From Rostrohypoxylon terebratum (lineage: Eukaryota > Ascomycota > Sordariomycetes > Xylariales > Hypoxylaceae): a stretch of DNA of 64,000 bases. Positions 22,353 through 33,355 of the stretch are shown here, one piece after another (positions within the stretch are counted from its first letter, which is position 1; each line of letters opens with the position of its first letter). The stretch is taken from positions 62,001-126,000 of the forward strand of contig MU385928.1 in NCBI GenBank assembly GCA_022497145.1. Direction: 5' to 3'. The notes below the pieces were generated by a model, which worked only from the letters and a program-made list of their open reading frames with translations, was not told the origin of the DNA and searched no databases. Position numbers and translations under genes: made by a program.

Positions 22353-22645
22353 ACGGGGGAAGAAAAGAAATGGGCTTGGGGGAGGATAATGTGGAGGCTG
22401 AGAAGCAGGAAGAAGTAAGGGCGGATGACAGGGAATTAGAGAGACTTAACCTACTATTGCATGCGTAGACGGCGTCACGGGCTGGCATAGAGCACGGAGT
22501 CTAGGTGTTTATATCCACGGAATGATCATAAATTATTTACGTTCACAATGATTTCATTCGCACTATAGTGTGCGTGCTCTATGACCTAAATCCTAGGTCC
22601 TAGGTAGCTATGGTACAGAACCTCCCACCATTGTTGAGCACTCAT

Positions 22646-24619
22646 TTACTGGCAATCTTCATTTGAGAAGGCATTTCTCATTTGTTCGATGCGCAAGCGC
22701 TGCAGGCCAGCCGGCTCATCGATTTCTTCCGATCCTCCCATAAACCCCTCCGTCTTTCGGAAATCTTCCATGCGCGGTGGTGGTCGAGGTTTCGAAGGTG
22801 GTGAGTGTTCCCAGTGTCGTGCTTCTATAGGAAGCGGCTGCCACCAGTCCCCTGTGCGAGCGTGCCATCGAGCTCCACAAAGTTCCCACAAACGGCTCGT
22901 TGCGCGTTTGTACGCGAACCGCTCATCTTCTCCTGTGAATGCGCTTGTGTTGCTGAAGTCTACTTTGGATTTCTGTTCTACACCGAAATCGGAATCCTGG
23001 TCGGGATCATAGTCTGTGTTGTTCGAGTCGGCGTAAGAAGAAATGTTAGGTCTAAATGGCGACATCGAATCTTGGTATGCTTCAGCAATAGTCTCGGAAT
23101 GAATAGCATCGTCGTCAACTCTCTCGCCTCCTTGTGCATCGAGTTTGGTAGATGACGGGACGACCTTGGTTTCGGGGAAGAAGAGGTCGTCTGGACCGGC
23201 TTCGGCACGCACGACTAACTTGCAACGAGCTTCATAGAGAGCATCTAGTAACGTGATGAGCCTTCTAGCTTCGTTCTTCTTGAGAACTGATAGGGTTGGG
23301 ACTCCATCGATGATGAATGTATGAAAGGTTGAGGCCATTGTGATGTAATCAGCTGGTCCAAAAGAGGAAACCAGATCAGTAAAGTCCCACCAGACAACTC
23401 CGTCATATTGCTGTTGGATCATAATAGTCCGGCCATAAACAGTCAATGCAGCCGGGCTCCAGCGAATCTCTCTGCCACTAGGCGAAAATAGGCCCTTCAC
23501 TGTCTCCATCCATCGGGTTTGATCCGCCTCGCCGATGATGAAATAGTTTGTGGGTATTGTGGTTGAAATATCTGATTCGCCAATCTCTTGTCCCTTCACA
23601 TCAAAGTCAGAAGTCCCTTTGGTTGTGATAGTTGTTGAATCCTCAGATGTGACATCTCGAGTAGTAGCCTTGGGATATTTGCTTAGCGACTCGCTAACTT
23701 CGCGACGTCTCCAGTCTTTTCCTCCCTCGATGTTCCAGAACTCACATCTCGCCTTTAAAACTTCAAGGAACGATGCGAAGTCGCTTGTAGATCCGAACAA
23801 TTCTCCTTTGTCCCGGGTTTTTCGAAGTCCCAAGGCTCGGCTCAGCAGACCACTAGTCGTAGGAGGTACATAGTCAATGCCTGTGGCCTTTTCCAATTCT
23901 TCTGGCATACGATTTGAGGAGGCAACCAAGACACCGCCTAGCTGGAAGAATGCAATGAAGAGATTGCTGAGAATTTTGCTCGCTGCCTTATCAGGGAGCT
24001 GAAATTCATCCAGGAAGAGAATGGGTGATTTCTCGACCATATCCTTAGCCATCCATAGCAATGAATACTCCTTGTCATCGCTGCCTAGTTGTTGGTGAGA
24101 CTTTCGATAACGTTCCAATTGGGAAAGTGTGTACAACATGAAGGTATTAAAATGCCACCGCTTCTTTCGAGCCGTAGGCAAACCTTCAGCTAGGAGGTCG
24201 AGAAGCATCGATTTTCCGGTGCCTACCTCACCAGATAAGAATAAACCTCGAGGCGAATTGATATGAATTGCTTCTTCATGACTTGTTAAGGTCCTGACCA
24301 ACGCTAGTGTATCTTTTCGCCCGTTTTGTCGAGCAAAACGAGCGAAAAGAGGATTGCGCCAAATTGGATGACCCTCGACTGCGAGGGTGCACGACTCATC
24401 CTCATCCTTCTTAGTGCGGTCTAAGGCATCGGTGATAGCTTTAAGTTTTGCACGATATTCAGTTGAAGGTGTGTAATCCTTAAGGCGATGATAGACCTTT
24501 CGAAGGTGAATTGCTAGTCTATGCTGGGCAGCATCAGGGGAACAAGTTCCGGTCGCGAGCAATGATTGATACTTCACCAGAGGATCAGTGATCGTGACCG
24601 AACTAATCCCACGTCTCAT
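22646..24619 (-). CDS. AFG1-like AAA ATPase (Afg1/LACE1 family)
   Basis: Mitochondrial AAA-type ATPase of the Afg1/LACE1 family, linked to turnover of mitochondrially encoded respiratory subunits and mitochondrial protein quality control. Single exon, 657 residues. Walker A GEVGTGKS is at about 130-137, Walker B LFLDEFQ at 201-207, and the following sensor-like stretch is VASSNRMPEELE. The N-terminal segment (DPLVKYQSLLATG) and the C-terminal SRLWELCGARWHARTGDWW block are family-typical. A variable Ser/Thr/Asp-rich insert sits between the ATPase core and the C-terminal part. Ends only 294 bp from the convergent TRAPPC2L gene. There is no strong presequence beyond an Arg-containing start (MRRGISSVTI), so a missed upstream exon is possible. 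Identity is secure. Confidence 0.93.
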   Translation of the reverse strand: MRRGISSVTITDPLVKYQSLLATGTCSPDAAQHRLAIHLRKVYHRLKDYTPSTEYRAKLKAITDALDRTKKDEDESCTLAVEGHPIWRNPLFARFARQNGRKDTLALVRTLTSHEEAIHINSPRGLFLSGEVGTGKSMLLDLLAEGLPTARKKRWHFNTFMLYTLSQLERYRKSHQQLGSDDKEYSLLWMAKDMVEKSPILFLDEFQLPDKAASKILSNLFIAFFQLGGVLVASSNRMPEELEKATGIDYVPPTTSGLLSRALGLRKTRDKGELFGSTSDFASFLEVLKARCEFWNIEGGKDWRRREVSESLSKYPKATTRDVTSEDSTTITTKGTSDFDVKGQEIGESDISTTIPTNYFIIGEADQTRWMETVKGLFSPSGREIRWSPAALTVYGRTIMIQQQYDGVVWWDFTDLVSSFGPADYITMASTFHTFIIDGVPTLSVLKKNEARRLITLLDALYEARCKLVVRAEAGPDDLFFPETKVVPSSTKLDAQGGERVDDDAIHSETIAEAYQDSMSPFRPNISSYADSNNTDYDPDQDSDFGVEQKSKVDFSNTSAFTGEDERFAYKRATSRLWELCGARWHARTGDWWQPLPIEARHWEHSPPSKPRPPPRMEDFRKTEGFMGGSEEIDEPAGLQRLRIEQMRNAFSNEDCQ

Positions 24620-26221
24620 AACGATGGTCCTTTATTTCGTGACGTGGCCCTCCTCCGAGCTATACGTATGGTAAAGGACTTATGTGTGCGAATGTTCAGT
24701 GCCCATAAGGCGGTTTAGCCCGGATTGCCTTGCCGACGAGAGACGAGATGGAAGAATCGCAAAGAATAGCAAACCTTGTATTTCTAATAAATTCCGGATT
24801 ACCCCGAGGAAGTTAACGACTTAAGTTGGTGGATTTGGTGATGTTTGGTGCGCATTCGTAGATAGACATTTCAAAGTGGTTAGCTGTAGAATCTATCCTC
24901 TCGAGATGATCCAATATGTCATATGGTAGGAGAGAGAAACTGATGAGGGGGAAGAGGCGTATAAAAAATCCCGATCAAATATACAATGAAGATATATATT
25001 ATAGATAAACCAATAAGCCAAGAAATAAGTAGCACAGGATTAAAGAACGAAACCAGCAAGACAAGTCGTCGACACGATATTCACCAATTCACCAAGTGAA
25101 AATGGGACTTAGTTCGGAAAATAAGAAATAAGTTAAAGGTTGAGGTCATTGTCAAGTCGAGGCTCAAGGTAAGAGGCTGCCCCGGATTTGTTAGATTGAG
25201 TTGATTGGCTGCAGATGGGCCAACGCACGGGGCAAGTGACAAGCTGCAAAGCACTTGTCTGTACCTTTCCGCCCACAAGCGGCAAGCATACAGCACACAG
25301 CGCAGATCCCACGCGGAAGTAGGGTCCTCTTATTTCTAAAAACGGTATAGTGTCAGCCGTTCTTGGGATGAACCTTAAATTCCATGTAGTATTGTATGTA
25401 CCTTTTCGCAATAGAATCATATCAATAGGTACCTTGCTCTTTCCAATAAGAGAGAAACAAAAGGGAAAACGATGCAAAAAAGACGTTTTTTTTTTTCTAA
25501 GTAAGAACATTGAAGCTCGTGTTCGTAGTGCTTTCCTTCAAAATAGACACCATCTACTATCTAGTAATTACCTAGTATAAGTACACCCATAATATCCATA
25601 CCTAGGAGGCTAAGACTTTAGGACCTAGGTAATATCCACTATGGATCCATCCATCCATTCCATCCATAGCGGTCATACATAGTTCTGCGTAGCTGCCTGT
25701 TGAATGCGAAGGTGCACCCGGCGACCCTTGTAAAAATTGACTAGCCCTGACTACGTAGCTCCAGTAAAAGTTCCAAGGTTCTTGAACCCAATTCCAATGA
25801 GGAACTAGGAACTAAGCCCTTATTGTGACTTGTTGCTTGTGTTATTTTTTTTCTTCCCTTCTCAAGTTCAACTCTTTATACAGGTACCCAGTCAGCCAGT
25901 CAATCAACAAGGGTCAACAGGACCCAATCAACCATAGCCAAACATTGACGGCCTCGTCATTCTTTCGCGAATGAATACCTTCACCATTCAATCCTTCATT
26001 TTCTTCAAACCTCGTCACCATCGCACACCCTTCTGTTAACCATTTTATCTACGTCCACATCCATCAATCACTAAACTTCCTCATCATGAGCAAATATTTT
26101 TCGCATCAATCGACACATCGATAATACCGATTTCGCCTTTCCTCTAGAAGAAAAAAAATCGATTGCACCGTTGATTCGACTGCCTACTCCGAAAAACCTC
26201 ATACCGCATTTTTCTTACACC
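24620..26221. promoter_or_regulatory. Divergent spacer between AFG1 and NUP133
   Basis: 1.6 kb between two genes that start at its ends and point outward, so both promoters lie here. Contains an ACCTAGG cluster near 25608-25631, CCATCCAT repeats near 25646-25665 and a C/T-rich stretch before the NUP133 ATG. The ORFs at 25081-25580 overlap on both strands, have no recognisable features and are not called. Confidence 0.5.
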
Positions 26222-29200
26222 ATGTTTTCGGCTTCGCTTAGGGACGGCGTCGAAAACGCATCTCCCGCCCCGATGACTACTCGCGGTAGACGACGTCAAC
26301 GCCCCTTAAGTTCAGAAAACTCGCCGCAGCAACCAAAAGCGAAGCGACAGAGGGTACCCTTGAACGAACAGACCTTCGTAAATCCGACTAACGTCCCGGA
26401 GACATACGAGGTCAAGTCCTCGAGGGCCTCCCTAGTTGAGCTGAAGCAAGATGGAATTGAAGAATCGCCTGCATCAAAGCATGAGCTCAGCTTTCGATCG
26501 AAGAAATCTCGACCTAGCGAACGTCTTAGCAAGGGAGATGGTAGTATACTTTTGGTAAATACCCCTGTGATTCTGTTTCCTAGGTTCAGAGTTTTCCGGC
26601 ACGTCGAGTCTCAAAGATGCTAACGCGGTGTATTTACTATAGTCAACCAATATCGCGTTCGATGTCAGAAAACTTCCAGCTCTTCCCGACCGATTAAAGC
26701 TAGATGCTACGAGTACGTTACCGTTTCATTGTTTACCGTTGGTATCTGTACACCTCCCTATTGCTAACTTCAATCTCAACAAATAGGTCTCCAGCATGGC
26801 TCTGCCGATAGCTTCACAGGCTATGCCTTAAGCCTCTCCCATACACATGCCATCGTATGGCCTTACGCGACGCCTACCCAGTCTCCCGAATCTTTTACAT
26901 TCACGTTGCCGTATCCCTCTAAACATTCAACCGATCCTCTGCCCCAGGGCGCGCTCGTTCCCCCATCTGCCTCCTCCGCCGAACCAGGTCTCGTTGTGGT
27001 TATGCCTACTAGTGGTAAGGTTACCTACTGGGAATCAATATCGAGCGCGACGACCCTAGATTTCATGCAGCAACAGCGAAATGGCATCGAAGGATCCATC
27101 CAGGGAATGTTTTCCGGAGAGACAGTTATACAGATTATTTATGCCGAATCAGCAGCCGGCTTCATTCTTGCTTTCAGCAGCGGGCGCATGGCTTATTTGA
27201 GCGTGCGGGATGCTCATGGTCGTCCAAAGGTTTCGACATTGTTCTTGCGCACTAACCTTGGTCCAACTAGCAGCGGGTTTTTCGGTAGTATCCGACACGC
27301 CCTTTCGCATTCCGCTCTCCAAGGTGACATTGCTGCCGTACGCTCAGAGCGATCTTCCAAGCAGGGGGAATGTACCGTCGTCGCTGCTACGTCGAAAGGT
27401 CGGCTTCACTCATGGAGAGTTCATCGCGGAGGTCACCATGACCTTCTGGCTGAGGTGGATGCTCGCAGCACTATCGTCGAGACCCTCCAGCGGGTAGATA
27501 AGGTCAGCGCTAGACTTCCTGCCGAGTCGCTCAAGATACTCGACTTCTGTTTTGTACCGCGAGGCCTAGACCGAAAGTATAGCGATATGAACCAACTCTC
27601 TGATTCACCAGAGTCCGAAGATCAGCAACACATCTTGCTACTTGCATCATTATCTAGCAAGCAGTCTTGGCGCTACACACTTGTCGAAGTCTTATTATCT
27701 ACCAGTTTCTCGTCGGAGAGTCCGATACACATTGGCATGGTCAGGCCTATATCCGCCTATTCCACTCCTCCGGATGCACATGCTCTTTCCAAGCCTCGAC
27801 TCTACCTCCCGCGACCGAATCTCATCGCCTTCCTCGTATTCGACCACGCCGCAGTTATCGCCTCGATTGCCGAACCGCCCTTCTCTCCCGAATCTCAGAT
27901 CCTTGAAGACAACCACCTTTTACCTGCGACCTTCGAGGATGTAGTTGATCTTAGAACCGACCCAACCCTTGAAATTATCGGCTCTGGGATTGAAGAACCC
28001 AGAACTCATGGTCATGGAGCTAGCGATGGAAGAATACCCCGTATTCGGCCTAAGAACCCGGCTATTGTTCTGATGGTTCGAGGCGCAGGCGTTATGCGTC
28101 TTGCTTTAACAGATGTCGAACGATTCGCGAGTGACAAGCCCCCGGAGGTTACTGCTAAGACGAAGCTTGAACAAGCCGTCTTCTTTGGAGTGAAGGAGGA
28201 TAATCCTCTCGTATTTGATGTACAGCACGGTCTTCGCTTCACCGATGCAGAGTACGGTGCCGCCGCTCTGGAATTGAGCCATGAAATTCTCACTTCTGCT
28301 GGCAAGCATTTTTCGTCTTTGGCCGTACGGGTCGATACCAATATCAAAGAGCGCATGCAGTATCTAGAGAAGATCATGTCGCAAATAAAGAGCCTAGGGG
28401 TCAACCTCGACCGCGTTACGAGATGGCAACTTCTTTGGAATGCGGAAAAACTACACGTTGCTAATGTTCTCTGGCACAAACACGAAGACTTCACCACTCT
28501 CCGCCCAACAAGTTCCAAAAAGAGTATTGTGGCTGAAATCGTCGAATACATCCGATCCGAGGAAAAATCGGAACCGAATGTCGCAAAGGGTGAAGTAGAC
28601 GAGTTGCGACACTGGTTCGTTCGCGACGTCGATCGCATGGAATTATTTATCGCCTGGGCCTACGAAGTCATAAAACATAACTCTAAGGCTGCTCTAGACC
28701 AAACGTCTCTGACATGTCTCATATACGAGGCAGCAGAGATTTATAACAGTGCAATTAGAGACGCATTCACCTTCCGCGTTAAGAATCTCGAACTTTACGG
28801 TCTTGCCGGTGAAAAGTTAGAGCATGGAATCCTCGCAAACAATTATCACGGACTTCCGACACCCTGGACTTGCCATCCGTTCATCGCCAATAATGTGAAG
28901 CGACAGGTTGAGCTCTCTACCGAGTGGGTTAAACAACATTGGTCGTCGGAGTCTGAAAATATCAACGTGTTGATTCAGAAGACTCGTGAACTTCTACCGC
29001 AAATGACCGAGATCTATCTTACTGTCGTCCAGGAATTATCACGATCATACCTTTCTAGCGATGACCCTAAGAAGGCTGTTGATGGCCAGAAATATGAGGC
29101 TATCTATGAGCAAGATCGCTACGAAAAGATTGTTCTGCTCGCGCAAACTGAGAACTGGGAAGCCGGAATCGCCATTGCTGAGAACCACGAGTCTCTTCCC

Positions 29201-30577
29201 GCTCTTGCGGAGATTCTAACTTGCGAAATTGAAGGGTTACGTCACCAACTCGAGGAAGGCCTTGCTCCCGAAGAGGTTGGGAAGGTAGAGACAAAGTTGA
29301 CGTCAAAAGAAGAGCAGGTTCGAGAGTACTTCAGAATATATGGAAAGGACTTCGCTTTCCCTTTCTACGAGTATCTCTTCACTACTTATGGAGTAGACGC
29401 GCTTCTCGAGTACGACGGCGATAAAAAGTACAAGACGATGTATCTTCGGACGAAGCCGCAATTGGCCAAAGTCTCTTGGATCAACGATATCATCGGTGAA
29501 GAGGACATTGACCATGCCGCGAACACACTCCTCGATTTGGGCTTAGCGCGGGAGCAACAAGTCTGGAACAAAAAGATTGAACTGAGTCTTGGTAAACTAG
29601 CTAGGATGGCTGAATCATCTCGACCTTCTAGTCAAGCATCTATGAGCATCCAAGAGGCCAGTGTTGGTGGAACTACCGATGATGCACGCGTAGACGCCAT
29701 CGACAGGGAACTCACCATTATTGGTGTTCAAGACGACCTCTATAGCACCCAAATACGCCCGGTAATTAGCGTGGCACTTGAAGGGGAAGAGTTGAGCTTG
29801 GTTCAAGAGACGTTTGCGCTCAAGATCCCTAAGAAGTTTAAGATCTTGTCACAAATATTCGAGGATGCTCTGCGACGACTCCTGGATCACGAAGCTCTAG
29901 ACCCACTCACGCTCATCGATCTTCTCACTTTGATCACTCTGCCACCGGAGACAAAAGAGCAAATGCCTGATCAGTTCTTCCAGGCTATTCTTGTGGCGCA
30001 CAACGGCCTGAACGGCGCTGATCGCGTGCAAGCTGAGCGGCTGATATGGCGGCGATGCTTCCTGAGAGAAGACTGGATGCAACTTAATAACACTACCCTG
30101 AAAAACGACAATGATATCGTGGAAGTACTTGGCCAGACAGATCTCTTCCAATTCTACTGCACACTCTATGCGAACCGTAAGTAAAGATGATCAGGTCATT
30201 TCGTTAGGAGATGAGGCTAACGAATAATAGAACAAAATGGTAGCGAAAAAACCAACTATCGACGACTATCGCCTTCTGAAGCTGCTGGAGTACATACCGA
30301 AACCCTCGACCGACGATTCGAGAAGATGGAGAAGAGTTATCGAGAGAAGGTACTTGAAGTGATGAGGTGGGAAGATTTAAACCTCCTTCAACACATCGAG
30401 AAGCACCGGTTGGAGCAGTGGGCTAAGGAGACACGGAAGTATGCTGAGGAGGCCGTCAACCAACAGTACGACGAGTCCACGGCAGCTGGAGCGGCGCTCA
30501 ACTCGCCCAGGTCCGAGACCGGGAAGAAGCAAAGTAAGGCGTTGGAGGGTACGAACGGACAAAATGGAACACATTAA
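26222..30577 (+). CDS. Nucleoporin Nup133
   Basis: Y-complex (Nup84/Nup107 complex) scaffold nucleoporin. Four exons: 26222-26554, 26643-26712, 26787-30176, 30231-30577; introns 88, 74 and 54 bp, each GT-AG with a CTAAC- or CTAAT-like branch. Product 1379 residues. After a basic, Arg-rich disordered head (RGRRRQRP) come the beta-propeller of the Nup133/Nup155-like N-terminal family (TNIAFDVRKLPALPDRL, then SHTHAIVWPY, GKVTYWESI) and a long alpha-helical C-terminal half. The last short exon supplies the conserved C-terminal helix (YREKVLEVMRWEDLNLL); stopping at the in-frame TAA at 30182 would lose it. The ATG at 26222 is the first in its frame. Assignment from family layout, with high confidence for Nup133 over Nup155. 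Confidence 0.92.
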
Positions 30578-31063
30578 ATTCTTAGCATCAAAATTTAGGG
30601 TCCTCTCCAGGACATAATGCACAGGAGGAGCACCGGAGTTGCGAGGTTCATTTCTTGTACGATTATGCATTTGCTATGCCTGCGCGTTATATAATCGCTG
30701 TGAGGCAAAGGGTCAAAGGAAAAGTCGGTGCGAATAGGAGGGATCTCTGCGGAGCCACTCCCGGCGTAGAGACCAGAAATAACAGAACACGATACCTAAA
30801 CTTTTCCCACTGGGCGGAGGCAAGATTGATTTACTACTATTCAAGGCTACGTTTTGTTCTATGTTAATACTCGGGTTCATTATTGTTTACATGTGGTGAT
30901 GTGGTTTTGATTGGGATAATGATTGAATTAACATTGTCCTCTATTAACGCGCGTGCATTTATAAAAAAATAATGAATAGATCGAAGCCCATTTTCTCCGG
31001 GTCTTGAAACCATATTTATTTTACTATTGATAGTGCTTACTTTTATCTTTCAACATTCTTTTC
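30578..31063. other. Spacer between convergent NUP133 and GH43
   Basis: 486 bp of 3' flanking DNA shared by two converging genes. Contains A/T-rich polyadenylation-like stretches near 30955-31010. No gene supported. Confidence 0.5.
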
Positions 31064-32830
31064 CTAAACTACCTGGGTCTCAGTCACATACTGACCCAAC
31101 CCAGAATATCTCCAGCGGTTGAAATACGCGTTGCCGCCCTCAGGACACTCAAAGCCTTTCCCAGCCCCGTTACAGGTCGCGTAAGCGCCAACTAGACTCC
31201 CAACAAAGGATCCATTTCCACCACTTACTAACCCCGCGGACGCCGTGCCGACGTGTATGCGAGAGCTCGGGTCTCTCGCGGCGCTGGCAGATAAGTTGTA
31301 GTGCGTCGCGTTCGCGGTTTCGATGTACAGCCTGATAGGTCCATCAACCCAGTCTTCAGGCACAGGTACCGTGTTTGGCGCGGGAGGAATACCGGTTCCT
31401 TCTGTGCGGAAACGGAACGAGAGTTGGGGCTTTGGCTTAACCTGTTTTCGACCCGATACATGCGAGCTCGGGTTCTCCGAAAGCAGTACGATGCCCAGAT
31501 CGATGTGGTTGACTTGCGTGAGGAAGACGGTGACGCCGGCTTCCTGGTGGACATGTGACGGAGTAAAACTTACGTCGACGCTGAAGGTGAAGAGGGTGTC
31601 TGTTTGCCGTCGGCCGACGAAGGATAGGCCCTGCTGTCCGCTCAGCTCGGGGGTCGTTGTGGAAAAGGGGGTGCCGGTGAGGTTATTCCGGCTAGGCACG
31701 ATTTGTAACCCTTTGGACGATACGGAAAAGGCTCCGGGACGAGGTACTCGCCAGTGTACTAGGTTCCGTGGGATGGAAGTGCCCTCGGCAAAGTCATATG
31801 TGTCGGGATCCGAGTTGAAGGGCCCATCTCCGGGGATGTCGCGGTTAGGAGGGGGGAGAGCCCAGCCGCTCATGTTACCGCGAACGGGTTGGAGGACAGG
31901 CCAAGAGCCGGACTCCCACGTTACGGGAAAGAGGACTGTTTCGCGGCCCATGGGATAGATTTCGAAGTCAGGGCCGGAGCGGGTAGATAGACACATACCC
32001 CACCAATTTCCCTCGCTATCTTGGAACAAGTCGCCGTGGCCAACGGTCTGGAAGTACTCGTCTGTGTTGCGATTCGTTAGGATAGGGTTATTCTCATACG
32101 CCTCATAAGGACCGGTGAGCTCTCGGGACCGGGCAATGGTAATGGAGTGGTTGGCCTCAGTGCCGCCTTCGGCGATCATCAAGTAGTACCAATCATCCTT
32201 TTTATATAAGTGAGGGCCTTCCGGCCACACTCCTCCTGTACCATTCCACAAGCTGATAGCTGGTTGGCTCAGATCGCCGGTCCCTAAGTCGAGCTCCTGG
32301 AGTATCACGCCTTGGGTAGCCACGTAGAGCTTGCCGTCATCCCAGAACAGGTCCGGGTCAATTTTATCGGGATGAAAAATTACTGGGTCGCTCCATGCCT
32401 CATCATCGAACGGATCTGTCGACTTAAACACAACTCCTAATATACCTTCAGACAAGCCAAGATACTCGCAAATGACATAAAATTCGCCGTCGTGATGTCG
32501 CAACGTCGCGGCATACATGCCATCCTGCTGGCCTGTAGTATTCCAGCTGACGCCCGGGAGCTGGGCGTCGCGATTCCATACATGACTAACCAATTTCCAG
32601 TTTATTAGGTCCTTCGATGCATATATGGGGAGACCCGGGAAGGAGATAAAGGTCGAAGTCACGCAGAAGAAGGTCCCGTCTACCTGCGTGCATGATGGAT
32701 CGGAGTGCCAGCCCGGCAGCACAGGGTTGAAATAGGTAGAATTACTCCCGGATCCCGATACTTTCGATACGGAGGAAGTTATCAGAGAGAGGAATGCTAG
32801 GCGGAACGTTGCTAGTAAAGAGAATTCCAT
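31064..32830 (-). CDS. Secreted glycoside hydrolase family 43 enzyme (beta-xylosidase/arabinofuranosidase type)
   Basis: Single exon, 588 residues from the ATG at 32830; the frame extends upstream only to a TTG. Residues 1-26 form a signal peptide (hydrophobic LLATFRLAFLSLITSS). The five-blade propeller of GH43 follows, with the three acids expected: general base Asp44 in WHSDPSC, pKa-modulating Asp near 158 in KIDPDLFWDDGK, and general acid Glu204 in WPEGPHLYK. The C-terminal part (from about 360) is a beta-sandwich, as in two-domain beta-xylosidases. N-glycosylation sequons are frequent. Likely role is release of xylose or arabinose from plant hemicellulose fragments; the exact substrate cannot be read from sequence. 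Converges with NUP133 and shares strand with the orphan membrane protein upstream. Confidence 0.93.
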   Translation of the reverse strand: MEFSLLATFRLAFLSLITSSVSKVSGSGSNSTYFNPVLPGWHSDPSCTQVDGTFFCVTSTFISFPGLPIYASKDLINWKLVSHVWNRDAQLPGVSWNTTGQQDGMYAATLRHHDGEFYVICEYLGLSEGILGVVFKSTDPFDDEAWSDPVIFHPDKIDPDLFWDDGKLYVATQGVILQELDLGTGDLSQPAISLWNGTGGVWPEGPHLYKKDDWYYLMIAEGGTEANHSITIARSRELTGPYEAYENNPILTNRNTDEYFQTVGHGDLFQDSEGNWWGMCLSTRSGPDFEIYPMGRETVLFPVTWESGSWPVLQPVRGNMSGWALPPPNRDIPGDGPFNSDPDTYDFAEGTSIPRNLVHWRVPRPGAFSVSSKGLQIVPSRNNLTGTPFSTTTPELSGQQGLSFVGRRQTDTLFTFSVDVSFTPSHVHQEAGVTVFLTQVNHIDLGIVLLSENPSSHVSGRKQVKPKPQLSFRFRTEGTGIPPAPNTVPVPEDWVDGPIRLYIETANATHYNLSASAARDPSSRIHVGTASAGLVSGGNGSFVGSLVGAYATCNGAGKGFECPEGGNAYFNRWRYSGLGQYVTETQVV

Positions 32831-33355
32831 CGTCGTATTTGGGACGCTCGTCCGGCGCAAAGGAGGTACGAGGACATTGGCTGAGCCGGATTACGTCCCG
32901 CGCGACGACGCAATATACCATTTTTATTGTTCGGATGTGAGTCTAGACTCTAACTTTATCTCCAAGTCGGCAACGATGACCCCGAAAAGATCTAAAAAGA
33001 TCTGGGATTCTCCGTCGAATTGTGGAGGTTGCTTCAATTTAGCCTAATATTGACCTGGGGTAAGTCAGGGGCATTGCAATTATTTCTCCTTGTGTTTCCT
33101 CATCCGGGACCGCGGGCGTGGGACTCGGATCACAAGATCTGCCTGTTGTCTAAAGATCGTCATGCTTGATTCATGGGTCTATTGGGGAACCGGCGGGCAA
33201 CTAGAACTGAAAGCACGACGTGATGTCAATGATGATAGAAAAAAATTACCTGCCTACAATAATCGAGGAGGAACAATTATTAGATTTCGTAGATAGATAG
33301 TCATGAATCATCTATAATAAAATAAGGCCTAAAATACATTAATAACAGGGTATCA
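32831..33355. other. Spacer upstream of GH43
   Basis: 525 bp carrying the GH43 promoter and the 3' flank of the membrane-protein gene on the same strand. No family-like ORF. Confidence 0.5.

Noticed and set aside
28012..28638. 208-codon ORF antisense to NUP133
   Set aside because: Lies wholly inside a well-supported exon on the other strand, with no family motif.
31323..31958. 211-codon ORF antisense to GH43
   Set aside because: Shadow of the GH43 coding strand; composition and content are explained by it.
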